From the NCBI GenBank assembly GCA_023301205.1, contig JALZVC010000123.1:1-20693 (forward strand): a DNA stretch of 20,693 nt. The letters are read 5' to 3'. Source of the DNA: Flavobacteriaceae bacterium (lineage in GTDB: Bacteria; Bacteroidota; Bacteroidia; Flavobacteriales; Flavobacteriaceae). Numbering within the stretch: the first letter of the stretch is position 1; each line of letters starts with the position of its first letter. This document shows positions 1 to 7,306 of this stretch, piece after piece. The notes beneath the pieces were generated by a model that saw only the letters and a list, made by a program, of their open reading frames with translations, was not told the origin of the DNA and made no database searches. Position numbers and translations under genes: made by a program.

Positions 1-1472
1 TTTTGAATACTACTATTCTTTTTGATCAACTCTTCATTCTCAAAGGCTAGTTTATACCTGCTCTCATTTAACTTTCTATCGTTCTCCAGACTCGTGATTC
101 TATTCTGTCTTAAAGCCATTTCTTTGCTGAAACGTGCTACTTGTGAAAGCTCTTGTTCTTTCTTTATATATAACGCATCCACTACAGCAACATACTTTTC
201 ATAACTTTCTGCAGCTTTACTAAAATCTCCCTGATCGCGGTATAATTCAGATAGCTTGCGTGTGGCATCTTTTTTTACCACTAAATCTTCTTTTTCATCT
301 GCCTCTTCAATAGATTTTTCATAAAAAGGAATCGCATCCTCATATTTTTCTTGACTGAGATAGGCGTTCCCTATTTTATAATTTTGACGTTGCGGAGAAA
401 GTACTCCTATTGTAGTTTCGGGTAGGTCATCATTTTCAATAGATTCAATCTCTTCTAGTGCTTTACTTCGTAGTTCAATTTCCTTGTCAAAATTTTCATT
501 TCTTCCATAGAAATCTGCTACTTTATCTTTTTCTTCTGCAGCTCTCTTTTTATTTTCATTAGTTGACAACTCGAGAGAATTTCCGTAGTACTCTGCTGCT
601 GCAACTGGCGCTCCGCTATTTGCATACACATCTGCTATCTTAGAATTTAAATCTGTAATTTTAGGAGTAATAAGGTGTTTTGTTGCGATGTCTAATGCTC
701 TTTGATAATTAGAAATCCCCTTTTTACTTTCATCAATAATACTATAGGTATCTCCTAAAATCTCATAGATTTGCACCTCTTGAAACGGGGTGAGCTTATT
801 AACCAATAAGCTATTACACAATGCAATACTTTCTTGATAATTCTTATTTTGCATATACGACTTAGCCAACTTGATTTGCACGGGTGTAGACGGTAATGAC
901 GCCACACTTCTTTTATAATTATCTGCTGCTAGATCTGGTTGTGACCAGTAGCTATTTATATCTCCTAACACCTCAAAGGCAATTTTGTTCTGCAAGACAG
1001 AGGGCTTACCTCCAGGTATAGAGTTTATAGCATCGGTAATATAATTAATACTTTTAGTGGCATCTGTTTTTAAAACTGTTTTAGCAGAATCTATATACGT
1101 ACTAAAACTTGCAATGGTACGCGCTTTTACCTTTGATACCGAAGGATATTCTGACTCTGTATTAATCACACTAATACGAATAAAATCTTTATTTATAATG
1201 GTGTGATAAACGGTTTCAAAATCTGTGCTCCTTATAATTAGTTCCTGGCCTATACTCCCTTTAATACTAAAACGTCCGCTAAAATCTGTTGTAGTATACC
1301 CCCCACCTAGCACTTCTACATTTACATTAACAATGGGTTCGTCTGTTTCGTCATCTAAAACCTCACCTTTTACATCAAAAGTAGGCTGACTCGTTCTGTT
1401 GTCATTTTGCGCAAAAATGGTTACCCCTATTAGTAAGGTGGTGATAATAAATAATGTCTTTAGTGCTTTCAT
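1..1472 (-). CDS. TPR-repeat sensor protein, probable LytS-type histidine kinase, C-terminus cut off
   Basis: Reading the minus strand from ATG at 1472, 490 residues are open without a stop to the window edge, so the gene is partial. Residues 1-21 form a signal peptide (hydrophobic core, ending IFAQ). Residues about 34-102 look like a carboxypeptidase-regulatory-like beta-sandwich (VKGEVLDDETDEPI, then the DFSGRFSIKG turn), as in many surface proteins of this phylum. Residues about 160-435 contain several TPR-type helical pairs (for example YLSQEKYEDAIPFYEKSIEE and a repeat around 410-430). Residues 435-490 are a charged coiled coil. In flavobacteria this architecture usually continues into a membrane helix and a histidine kinase of the LytS/His_kinase family, or into a LuxR-type DNA-binding domain. 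That part is outside the window, so kinase activity is inferred. The gene is divergent from the vWA lipoprotein gene. Confidence 0.75.
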   Translation of the reverse strand, partial: MKALKTLFIITTLLIGVTIFAQNDNRTSQPTFDVKGEVLDDETDEPIVNVNVEVLGGGYTTTDFSGRFSIKGSIGQELIIRSTDFETVYHTIINKDFIRISVINTESEYPSVSKVKARTIASFSTYIDSAKTVLKTDATKSINYITDAINSIPGGKPSVLQNKIAFEVLGDINSYWSQPDLAADNYKRSVASLPSTPVQIKLAKSYMQNKNYQESIALCNSLLVNKLTPFQEVQIYEILGDTYSIIDESKKGISNYQRALDIATKHLITPKITDLNSKIADVYANSGAPVAAAEYYGNSLELSTNENKKRAAEEKDKVADFYGRNENFDKEIELRSKALEEIESIENDDLPETTIGVLSPQRQNYKIGNAYLSQEKYEDAIPFYEKSIEEADEKEDLVVKKDATRKLSELYRDQGDFSKAAESYEKYVAVVDALYIKKEQELSQVARFSKEMALRQNRITSLENDRKLNESRYKLAFENEELIKKNSSIQ

Positions 1473-1789
1473 AATGCTTTCGGGGTGCTAACATACACAC
1501 TTTAAACCATACTATAAAATGGTTAACAGGCTTGAACCGTTACTATTTCGGCACAAAACCGCACTTCTCTCATTAATAAAGTGCTTTCACTCATTCATAA
1601 CTAACGCTCCCTCAAACTGCTTTTTTTTAGAACTTTCTTCAAATTAATTTTACAGCGGAATAAAACAAAGTCCTATTCATTAAAAAAAACGAACCCGAAA
1701 TAAAAATAGAAACTAAACACAAATAGTATGTGGTAGCGCCAAATGGTACCATAGACATCAAAGAATTACAAACAGATAAATAAAAAAAC
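1473..1789. other. Divergent intergenic region without a gene
   Basis: These 317 bases separate the start codons of the minus-strand TPR protein and the plus-strand vWA lipoprotein. No convincing coding frame, RNA gene or consensus TAnnTTTG promoter is visible on either strand. The only structure seen is a six-base inverted repeat, GCACTT (1561-1566) and AAGTGC (1579-1584). Both genes must have their promoters here, but I cannot place them. Confidence 0.6.
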
Positions 1790-2944
1790 ATGAAAAAGTT
1801 ATTGAACACCTTTTGTATTGTACTAGCCTTTATATGTATTGGGTGCAAAGCAGATACTAAAAAAGAAATCGCACAAGTAGAAACAAATATAGCATCTCCT
1901 GCCCTGGCTAAACACTACATTAAAGTAGCCTTACTACTTGACACAAGTAATAGTATGGATGGCTTAATAGACCAAGCAAAAGCACAGTTATGGGAAATTG
2001 TAAATGAATTGAGTTATGCAAAATGTAAAAATGAAAGACCTAATTTACAGATCGCTCTTTTTGAATATGGTAATGATCGTTTGGCAGAAAAAGACGGTTA
2101 TGTTCGTAAGATATTAGGTTTTACCCAAGACCTTGACGAGGTATCAAAAGAGTTGTTTTCACTCTCAACAAATGGAGGTAGTGAATATTGTGGTACTGTT
2201 ATACAACAATCGCTAGATCAACTGGATTGGGGTAACGACGCAGACGACTTAAAAATGGTCTTCATTGCCGGTAACGAACCTTTTGATCAAGGAAAAATCA
2301 ACTACAAAGACGCCATTACAAATGCAAAAGAAAAAGATGTTGTGATCAATACTATTTTCTGCGGAAATTATAATCAAGGGGCAGCAAGTTATTGGAAAGA
2401 CGGGGCGACACTAGGGTATGGTCAATACACCGCGATAGATCACAACAAAGAAACGCAACATATTGTATCGCCTTATGATGATCTTATCATTCAACTCAAC
2501 ATAAAACTAAACGGAACCTACGTTCCTTACGGAAGATTAGGCGAAGAAAAAGTAGCGTTGCAATATGAACAAGATAGCAATGCTGCAGGATACAGTAAAG
2601 CAAATGCAGTGAGCAGAACAGTAAGTAAAGGCTCACACTTATATAAAAATAGTTCTTGGGATTTAGTGGATGCAGAAGATGACAGTGATTTTAGTTATTC
2701 AAAATTGAAGAAAGAGCAACTACCAGAAAACCTGAAAAATAAATCTACAGCAGAAATTAAAGCCTATGTTTGGGTTAAGAAAGAAGAGCGAGAAACGATT
2801 CAAGAAGAAATAGCCGCCCTCAATAAAAAACGTCGTGATTATATTGCATCAGGAGGCAATACCAAAAACAATGGTCTAGAAAGCGCAATGATTACTGCCT
2901 TACGTAGTCAAGCTAAAAAGAAAAACTATACCTGGGATGAATAA
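1790..2944 (+). CDS. von Willebrand factor A domain lipoprotein
   Basis: The 384-residue protein begins with a lipoprotein signal peptide: KK, a hydrophobic stretch, then a lipobox ending at Cys19 (CIGC). It should therefore be lipid-anchored and exposed in the periplasm or at the surface. From about residue 43 a vWA domain follows. Its metal-ion-dependent adhesion site has the DxSxS motif at residues 51-55 (DTSNS), preceded by the hydrophobic strand YIKVALLL. The vWA Rossmann-like core seems to extend to about residue 230. The C-terminal 150 residues are charged and helical, with lysine and glutamate runs, and end in YTWDE. vWA domains bind protein partners through a divalent metal; the partner here is unknown. 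The gene appears monocistronic, with a hairpin terminator candidate behind it. I do not recognise a characterised orthologue. Confidence 0.8.
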   Translation: MKKLLNTFCIVLAFICIGCKADTKKEIAQVETNIASPALAKHYIKVALLLDTSNSMDGLIDQAKAQLWEIVNELSYAKCKNERPNLQIALFEYGNDRLAEKDGYVRKILGFTQDLDEVSKELFSLSTNGGSEYCGTVIQQSLDQLDWGNDADDLKMVFIAGNEPFDQGKINYKDAITNAKEKDVVINTIFCGNYNQGAASYWKDGATLGYGQYTAIDHNKETQHIVSPYDDLIIQLNIKLNGTYVPYGRLGEEKVALQYEQDSNAAGYSKANAVSRTVSKGSHLYKNSSWDLVDAEDDSDFSYSKLKKEQLPENLKNKSTAEIKAYVWVKKEERETIQEEIAALNKKRRDYIASGGNTKNNGLESAMITALRSQAKKKNYTWDE

Positions 2945-2975
2945 TAAATAAATTTTGGTTGGTTAGTGAGTACCG

Positions 2976-3019
2976 AGCAGTAGTGATTGATAATAAATCA
3001 CATATCTGCTTAGTTTTTT
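2976..3019 (+). terminator. Probable intrinsic terminator after the vWA gene
   Basis: A two-part stem, AGCAG (2976-2980) plus GTGATT (2983-2988), pairs with AATCAC (2996-3001) plus CTGCT (3006-3010). There is an interior loop of 2 against 4 bases and a GATAATA apical loop. A run of six T follows at 3014-3019. The interior loop makes it weaker than the other two terminators in the window. Confidence 0.5.
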
Positions 3020-3110
3020 GATTATTCAATAGAATAATATTAGCCAATAGTTGATAAATCGCAATAAAAATACACAAATGTTAACATAATCTTAAATATG
3101 GCACAACAGT

Positions 3111-3139
3111 TGTAACATTACTACCAATAGTAACCCTTA
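3111..3139 (+). promoter_or_regulatory. ECF-sigma-like promoter element upstream of tonB
   Basis: TGTAAC (3111-3116) is separated by 17 bases from CCCTTA (3134-3139). The same arrangement, TGTAAC-N17-nnCTTA, recurs at 12631-12659 and 17256-17284. The start codon at 3152 lies only 12 bases beyond the downstream box, so the 5' leader would be very short. Assigning it to an extracytoplasmic-function sigma factor is an inference from the shape and location of the boxes. Confidence 0.45.
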
Positions 3140-3151
3140 AAAACTAGTATC

Positions 3152-3958
3152 ATGAAAACAATGAATCAAGTACAGACAGACAACCCACAAAAACAGGGAA
3201 ACCAGAGAGTAGAAAAAAAGAAGACAGACATCAAGTTTAACTCTGCGATCTTCTTTCAATTAGGACTTGTTGTTGCACTTGTAGCAGCTGCATGGGCGAT
3301 GAATTTAAAGATAGGTGAGCGATTACCAGTGACGCCTCAAGAACCAGGCTATACTGTTGTAGAACCTGTTTTTCACAATTATCAAATAGAACAAAAAGTG
3401 GTTCCGGTAAAACAAACAATAGCAAAGTTAGACCCGCAACCCACAAAGCGTGTTGTTACTAGTGTTTTTAAAGAAGTACCTGATGACACTAATCTACCAG
3501 AAACGAAAACTGTAGCGACTATTACTGCTCCTACGGCTCCAGACGTTCCAGTTATGGTACCTCCTGCACCTCCTGTAGCAGATCCACCTAAAAAAAATAC
3601 TGGGCCAAAAAATGTGATATCGGTTGAGTTTGTTCCTATTTATCCTGGTTGTGAAACTGCAGGAAATAAAGACGCTAAAATTGCTTGTTTGAGTGAAAAA
3701 ATTGGACGTTTTGTAGGTAAAAAATTTGACACAAGCGTAGCAGGCTATGACATTAGAGGAATACAAAAAATAACCGTACAGTTTAAAATAGACAAAAACG
3801 GAAATGTAGCAGATATCGTGGCGCGTGCTCCAGATAAAACTTTAGAGAAAGAAGCACAACGCGTTATTAATAAGTTACCGCAATTTACGCCTGGTAGAAT
3901 GGGCGATGTCCCTGTAGATGTAATGTATGTGTTGCCTATTAAGTTTAAAGTCAATTAA
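3152..3958 (+). CDS. Energy transducer TonB
   Basis: This 268-residue protein has the TonB layout. A polar, Lys/Gln-rich cytoplasmic N-terminus (1-29) is followed by a single membrane helix at about 31-50. Next comes a long Pro/Val/Thr-rich periplasmic linker with a PP-rich segment at about 130-150. The C-terminal domain spans about 158-268 (VEFVPIYPGC start, FKIDKNGNV strand, LPQFTPG, final VLPIKFKV). Cys167 and Cys179 match the cysteine pair common in flavobacterial TonB C-terminal domains. TonB couples the inner-membrane proton gradient, through ExbB/ExbD, to TonB-dependent outer-membrane receptors. No exbB, exbD or receptor gene is adjacent, so the receptor served cannot be told. The gene stands alone between terminators at 2976-3019 and 4012-4040, behind a TGTAAC-type promoter candidate. 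MKTM allows a start three codons later, but the first ATG is preferred. Confidence 0.9.
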   Translation: MKTMNQVQTDNPQKQGNQRVEKKKTDIKFNSAIFFQLGLVVALVAAAWAMNLKIGERLPVTPQEPGYTVVEPVFHNYQIEQKVVPVKQTIAKLDPQPTKRVVTSVFKEVPDDTNLPETKTVATITAPTAPDVPVMVPPAPPVADPPKKNTGPKNVISVEFVPIYPGCETAGNKDAKIACLSEKIGRFVGKKFDTSVAGYDIRGIQKITVQFKIDKNGNVADIVARAPDKTLEKEAQRVINKLPQFTPGRMGDVPVDVMYVLPIKFKVN

Positions 3959-4011
3959 GATTTTTAAAAGGGAGTTATCATATAATATGAATCCCATCAC
4001 AATCTAAATAA

Positions 4012-4040
4012 AAGCCATCTCAATGCGAGGTGGCTTTTTT
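4012..4040 (+). terminator. Intrinsic terminator after tonB
   Basis: A 10-bp stem, AAGCCATCTC (4012-4021) with GAGGTGGCTT (4027-4036), contains one G-T pair. It has an AATGC loop and runs into six T at 4035-4040. This is a standard Rho-independent terminator shape and isolates tonB from the remB-like gene. Confidence 0.85.
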
Positions 4041-4065
4041 ATGTTCTCACTTTACATAAAATCTG

Positions 4066-4101
4066 TATCTTGCTGTCATCAACTGCAACTCTTATATTTT
4101 G
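4066..4101 (+). promoter_or_regulatory. Promoter candidates directly before the remB-like gene
   Basis: Two overlapping possibilities can be seen. One is TTG (4070-4072), 20 bases, then TATATTTT (4093-4100), close to the TTG/TAnnTTTG consensus; it would start transcription at or just after the ATG at 4102. The other is TATCTTG (4066-4072) acting itself as the -7 box, which leaves a leader of roughly 25-30 bases. The second fits the start codon better. Neither is a perfect match. Confidence 0.4.
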
Positions 4102-6201
4102 ATGCGAATTTTAATCCTTTTACTACTCCTACTACCTACTATATCGTTTGCTCAAACCACAGAGGCATCAACAAAGTACCCTGTTTTTCCTTCCTGCGGA
4201 AACGTTACAAACGTGGAGCTTGCTAATTGTTTTAACACCGCGGTGCAACAATATCTTGTTGACAACTTTAATGTGCCTGCATCCCTATCTGATGAAGACT
4301 TAACTATTCTTAACGTTCAGTTTGAAGTAACTAGAGCAGGCCGTTTTGAAGTTATTTATATAGACAGTAATAATTTCCTTTTAAAAGAAGAAACCGCAAG
4401 AGTATTTAGCAGCATGCCTGTGATTACACCTGCAATGTATAACGGTGCACCAACAGTTTCACAATATAGAATGCCTATAGCGTTTCCGCTAGAGGTAAGA
4501 ACGACCCTAATGAAACCTATGGCTACAGAAAAAGCAACACAACCAGCTGTAGCAACGAAGGCTTATGACCCTGCTGTTTTTAATGAATATAATGAAATCA
4601 AGAAATTTCAATATGACAATGAAGAGTACACCAGCCAATTAAACATTCCATTATCGCACGAGTTTTATACACGCTTTGACGCTGCCTTAAATCGTATAGG
4701 CACAAATACACATACCGCCCAAAAACCATTTATCTATAGCGAAGTAAATCGTTATTATGATTTTGCAGAAGAAAATAACAAGCTATTAAAAAAACGCAAA
4801 ACGTGGTTGGGTCGTAAATGGAGCAATGAACATTTTGTAACCTTAAAAGGAGAAGACTACTGGTTTACAATAGATCCTGGGGTAGACTTACAATTAGGTC
4901 GAGACCTGGACAATGATTTAAGCACGTACAACAACACACGGCTTGTTAACTTTCAGGGCGGATTAGGTAAAATTCTTAGTTTTAACGCAACCGTATACGA
5001 AAGCCAAGGGCGTTTTGCAGAATATATAAATCGCGAGGCAAGAAGACTGGCGCCAGATGGTGGTAATCCTGGTATTATTCCAGGCAGAGGTATTGCAGCA
5101 GAATTTAGAGAAGACTCTTTTGACTATCCCGTAGCTACTGGACATATATCTGTGACGCCTTCTAAATACTTTAATTTACAATTAGGACACGGGAAGCAAT
5201 TTTTGGGCGATGGGTATCGCTCGTTAATTTTTAGTGATAATGCCAGTCCATTTCCATTTTTTAAGCTAAACACTACATTCTGGAAATTTAAATATACAAA
5301 CACTTGGTTATCATTACGAGATGTTCGCTCTGAAGTTACGGAAGACGGTAGTTTTAGAACCAAATATATTGCAAATCATTACTTAAGTTATAACGTGACA
5401 CAGCGATTAAATATAGGACTTTTTGAGTCAGTTGTATGGGAAAATGATAACGATAGAGGCTTTGATTTTAATTTTGTAAATCCTGTGATTTTTTATCGAG
5501 CTATTGAGTTTAGTACTGGATCACGCGGCGGTAATGCAATACTTGGTTTTTCAGGAAAATACAAAGTAAGCAATAAAGTAAACGTTTATGCTCAATTTAT
5601 TATAGATGAGTTTTCTACTGGTGATGTTTTTGGCGGCAATGGCAGTTTTAAAAATAAAACAGGTTATCAATTAGGAGCTAAATATTATGATGCATTCAAA
5701 GTGAAAAATCTTTACTTACAGGCTGAGTATAATAGAGTGCGTCCTTTTACCTATTCGCACAACTCGGTAGTTTTAAACTTTGGCCACAACAATCAATCTT
5801 TAGCACACGCACTAGGCGCTAATTTTTCAGAGTTTATTATGATTGCTCGATACAGAAGAGACAGATGGTATGGTGATGCCAAATTAGTCGTGGCAACTAG
5901 AGGTTTGGAGTTAAATGACTCAGCCATACCTTTTTTTGGTGGAGATATCTTCGGATCAGAGGACAATAGAATCTCAGATAACGGGAATGAAATAGGACAG
6001 GGTAACAGGACAAAATTCCTTCATACAGAATTAGAAGCGGGATATTTAATTAACCCTACCACCAACCTAAAAGTTTATGCAAGTGCAATTTATAGAGACT
6101 TTGACACCGAAATAGACAACGACTTAAACAGTAGTTCAAGTACTGTTTGGTTAAATTTTGGGCTACGGACAGATTTATTTAACTGGTATTATGATTACTA
6201 A
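4102..6201 (+). CDS. RemB-like / Wzi-type outer-membrane protein with N-terminal TonB-C-like domain
   Basis: From ATG 4102 (a TTG three bases earlier is also open but less likely) the protein has 699 residues. Residues 1-18 form a signal peptide (MRILI, a leucine run, ISFAQ). Residues about 27-132 resemble a TonB C-terminal domain: YPVFPSC, a second Cys at 43, VQFEVTRAGRFEV, and a closing YRMPIAFPLEV. The rest, from about residue 160, is rich in alternating aromatic/polar strands, as in an outer-membrane beta-barrel (for example HISVTPSKYFNLQLGHGKQF). It ends in NWYYDY, with a terminal aromatic like many outer-membrane proteins. This order matches the flavobacterial gliding protein RemB and the capsule-assembly Wzi-like family. 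RemB is known from Flavobacterium johnsoniae next to the gliding lectin RemA; no remA is visible here. The gene appears monocistronic and converges on a minus-strand hydrolase. Outer-membrane location is well supported; a role in gliding is inferred. Confidence 0.7.
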   Translation: MRILILLLLLLPTISFAQTTEASTKYPVFPSCGNVTNVELANCFNTAVQQYLVDNFNVPASLSDEDLTILNVQFEVTRAGRFEVIYIDSNNFLLKEETARVFSSMPVITPAMYNGAPTVSQYRMPIAFPLEVRTTLMKPMATEKATQPAVATKAYDPAVFNEYNEIKKFQYDNEEYTSQLNIPLSHEFYTRFDAALNRIGTNTHTAQKPFIYSEVNRYYDFAEENNKLLKKRKTWLGRKWSNEHFVTLKGEDYWFTIDPGVDLQLGRDLDNDLSTYNNTRLVNFQGGLGKILSFNATVYESQGRFAEYINREARRLAPDGGNPGIIPGRGIAAEFREDSFDYPVATGHISVTPSKYFNLQLGHGKQFLGDGYRSLIFSDNASPFPFFKLNTTFWKFKYTNTWLSLRDVRSEVTEDGSFRTKYIANHYLSYNVTQRLNIGLFESVVWENDNDRGFDFNFVNPVIFYRAIEFSTGSRGGNAILGFSGKYKVSNKVNVYAQFIIDEFSTGDVFGGNGSFKNKTGYQLGAKYYDAFKVKNLYLQAEYNRVRPFTYSHNSVVLNFGHNNQSLAHALGANFSEFIMIARYRRDRWYGDAKLVVATRGLELNDSAIPFFGGDIFGSEDNRISDNGNEIGQGNRTKFLHTELEAGYLINPTTNLKVYASAIYRDFDTEIDNDLNSSSSTVWLNFGLRTDLFNWYYDY

Positions 6202-6217
6202 ATATTTGCGTTAGTAA
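6195..6217. repeat. AT-rich inverted repeat between convergent genes
   Basis: TTACTAA (6195-6201, including the stop codon of the preceding gene) and TTAGTAA (6211-6217) form a seven-base stem with a nine-base loop. It sits between two genes reading towards each other. It lacks a T tract on either strand, so a terminator role is only possible. Confidence 0.35.
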
Positions 6218-6230
6218 AATAGCATTTAAC

Positions 6231-7109
6231 CTATTTCGTCACATCTGCATACACCGTTTGCAACATGCGCTTAGCACTAATAAAACCAGTACCAAAACCG
6301 AGATCGTCATATTTTTTTGTGATGCTCGCCATATTTAATATCTCCTCTTCTGTTTTCCCCGCTTTCTGCAAAGCACTTACTTGTTGGTGAAGGTCTAGTA
6401 ACATATCTCTAGTGAACATAACATCTTTTGTCGTTGCGAGATCACCATGCCCTGGGATTACTTTAGTTTCATCATTGGTAAGTATAAGTAATCGACTTAA
6501 TGCCTCTGCATAACCCAAAATACTACCACCACTTTTTAAATCTATAAAAGGATAACGACCGTTAAAAAACACATCTCCTGTATGGATGACATTGCTATCC
6601 ATAAAATAAACCATGGCATCACCATCTGTATGTGCGTTGTGCACGTGAAATACAAATATCTGATCATTGTTATAGTAGAAGGTCATATCTTCGTTAAAAG
6701 TGATCATTGGCAATGACTTCTTACTATCCACATCTTCACTTTCTGCAATAGCAGCCTCAAGTCTTTTACGTACATTTTCTTGAGAAAAAATTACAGTACC
6801 TGTTTGCGCCATCGCGACATTTCCTCCTGTGTGATCGCCATGATGATGTGTATTTACTAAAAACTGCACAGACTGCTTATCAATAGCTGCAATAGTAGCT
6901 TGTGTTTTCTCTATATTTTCATCAAATTGGTCATCAATCATAAAGATGCCATCATCACCAAAGCTAAGGCCTATATTCCCTCCTTTATCTTGTAGCATAT
7001 AGATATGATCTGAAACCTTCACGAGGTTTTGAGCATCAGATGCTTTTTCTTGCGCAATTAGAGCACTAGTTACAAATAAGAGAACAAGCGTAGTTTTTAA
7101 GAAATTCAT
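6231..7109 (-). CDS. Secreted MBL-fold metallo-hydrolase
   Basis: The 292-residue protein starts with a cleavable signal peptide (about residues 1-20, ending SALIAQ), so it acts outside the cytoplasm. The metallo-beta-lactamase fold is shown by the zinc motif HHHGDH at residues 88-93. Further likely ligands are His160 (AHTDGD), or His176/Asp179 (VIHTGD) as the bridging region, and His221 (VIPGHGD). Spacing and length fit the large family of periplasmic MBL-fold hydrolases. The C-terminal 60 residues are helical. Substrate cannot be predicted: family members include beta-lactamases, thioesterase-like enzymes and sulfur-pathway hydrolases. The gene stands alone on the minus strand, convergent with the remB-like gene and divergent from ctaB. 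Resistance to beta-lactams should not be assumed from the fold. Confidence 0.85.
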   Translation of the reverse strand: MNFLKTTLVLLFVTSALIAQEKASDAQNLVKVSDHIYMLQDKGGNIGLSFGDDGIFMIDDQFDENIEKTQATIAAIDKQSVQFLVNTHHHGDHTGGNVAMAQTGTVIFSQENVRKRLEAAIAESEDVDSKKSLPMITFNEDMTFYYNNDQIFVFHVHNAHTDGDAMVYFMDSNVIHTGDVFFNGRYPFIDLKSGGSILGYAEALSRLLILTNDETKVIPGHGDLATTKDVMFTRDMLLDLHQQVSALQKAGKTEEEILNMASITKKYDDLGFGTGFISAKRMLQTVYADVTK

Positions 7110-7189
7110 ACCTAATATTTATTGTTATAGTCGAAGATACAAATAACTAATTACTTATCAGATTAAGTATAAAATTTAACGCTTCAAAG

Positions 7190-7221
7190 TTTCCCTAAAA
7201 ACTGAGTAGCACGTATCTTTG
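7190..7221 (+). promoter_or_regulatory. Bacteroidota-type promoter of the ctaB operon
   Basis: TATCTTTG at 7214-7221 is an exact match to the -7 consensus TAnnTTTG of this phylum. Twenty bases upstream lies a weak -33 element (TTTC, 7190-7193). The predicted transcript would have a leader of about 80 bases before the GTG start at 7307. Confidence 0.65.
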
Positions 7222-7261
7222 CACGAAATTTAAACGGAGCACATTTCCGAAGAAAAACAAC

Positions 7262-7293
7262 GAAATAGCGCGATAATCGCATTTTACTATTTC
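7262..7293 (+). promoter_or_regulatory. Leader stem-loop ahead of the ctaB start codon
   Basis: GAAATAG (7262-7268) pairs perfectly with CTATTTC (7287-7293). Inside it, GCGA (7270-7273) and TCGC (7277-7280) form a small second stem with a three-base loop. The structure ends 13 bases before the GTG start, so it could influence initiation on this rare start codon. No known riboswitch class is recognised. Confidence 0.35.
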
Positions 7294-7306
7294 AGAAACA
7301 AAAAAA

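Noticed and set aside
22..204. Short open frame of 60 codons on the plus strand
   Set aside because: It lies opposite the minus-strand TPR protein, whose reading frame is open for 490 codons with clear domain structure. The short frame has no recognisable features.
3079..3095. TGTTAAC followed by CTTAA, seen before tonB and again at 12575-12589
   Set aside because: Spacing between the two parts differs (5 versus 3 bases) and such AT-rich words are expected by chance.
3494..3766. Open frames of 60-90 codons antisense to tonB (also 3237-3446 and 3745-3954)
   Set aside because: They are out-of-frame images of the Pro/Val/Thr-rich tonB coding sequence, with unnatural residue composition and no start context.
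7132..7139. TATCTTCG on the minus strand as a promoter for the MBL hydrolase
   Set aside because: One mismatch to TAnnTTTG and no TTG at 17-23 bases upstream. Position is plausible but the evidence is too weak to list.
7222..7306. Known riboswitch in the ctaB leader
   Set aside because: About 80 bases with one simple hairpin; no conserved core of any riboswitch class that I know.
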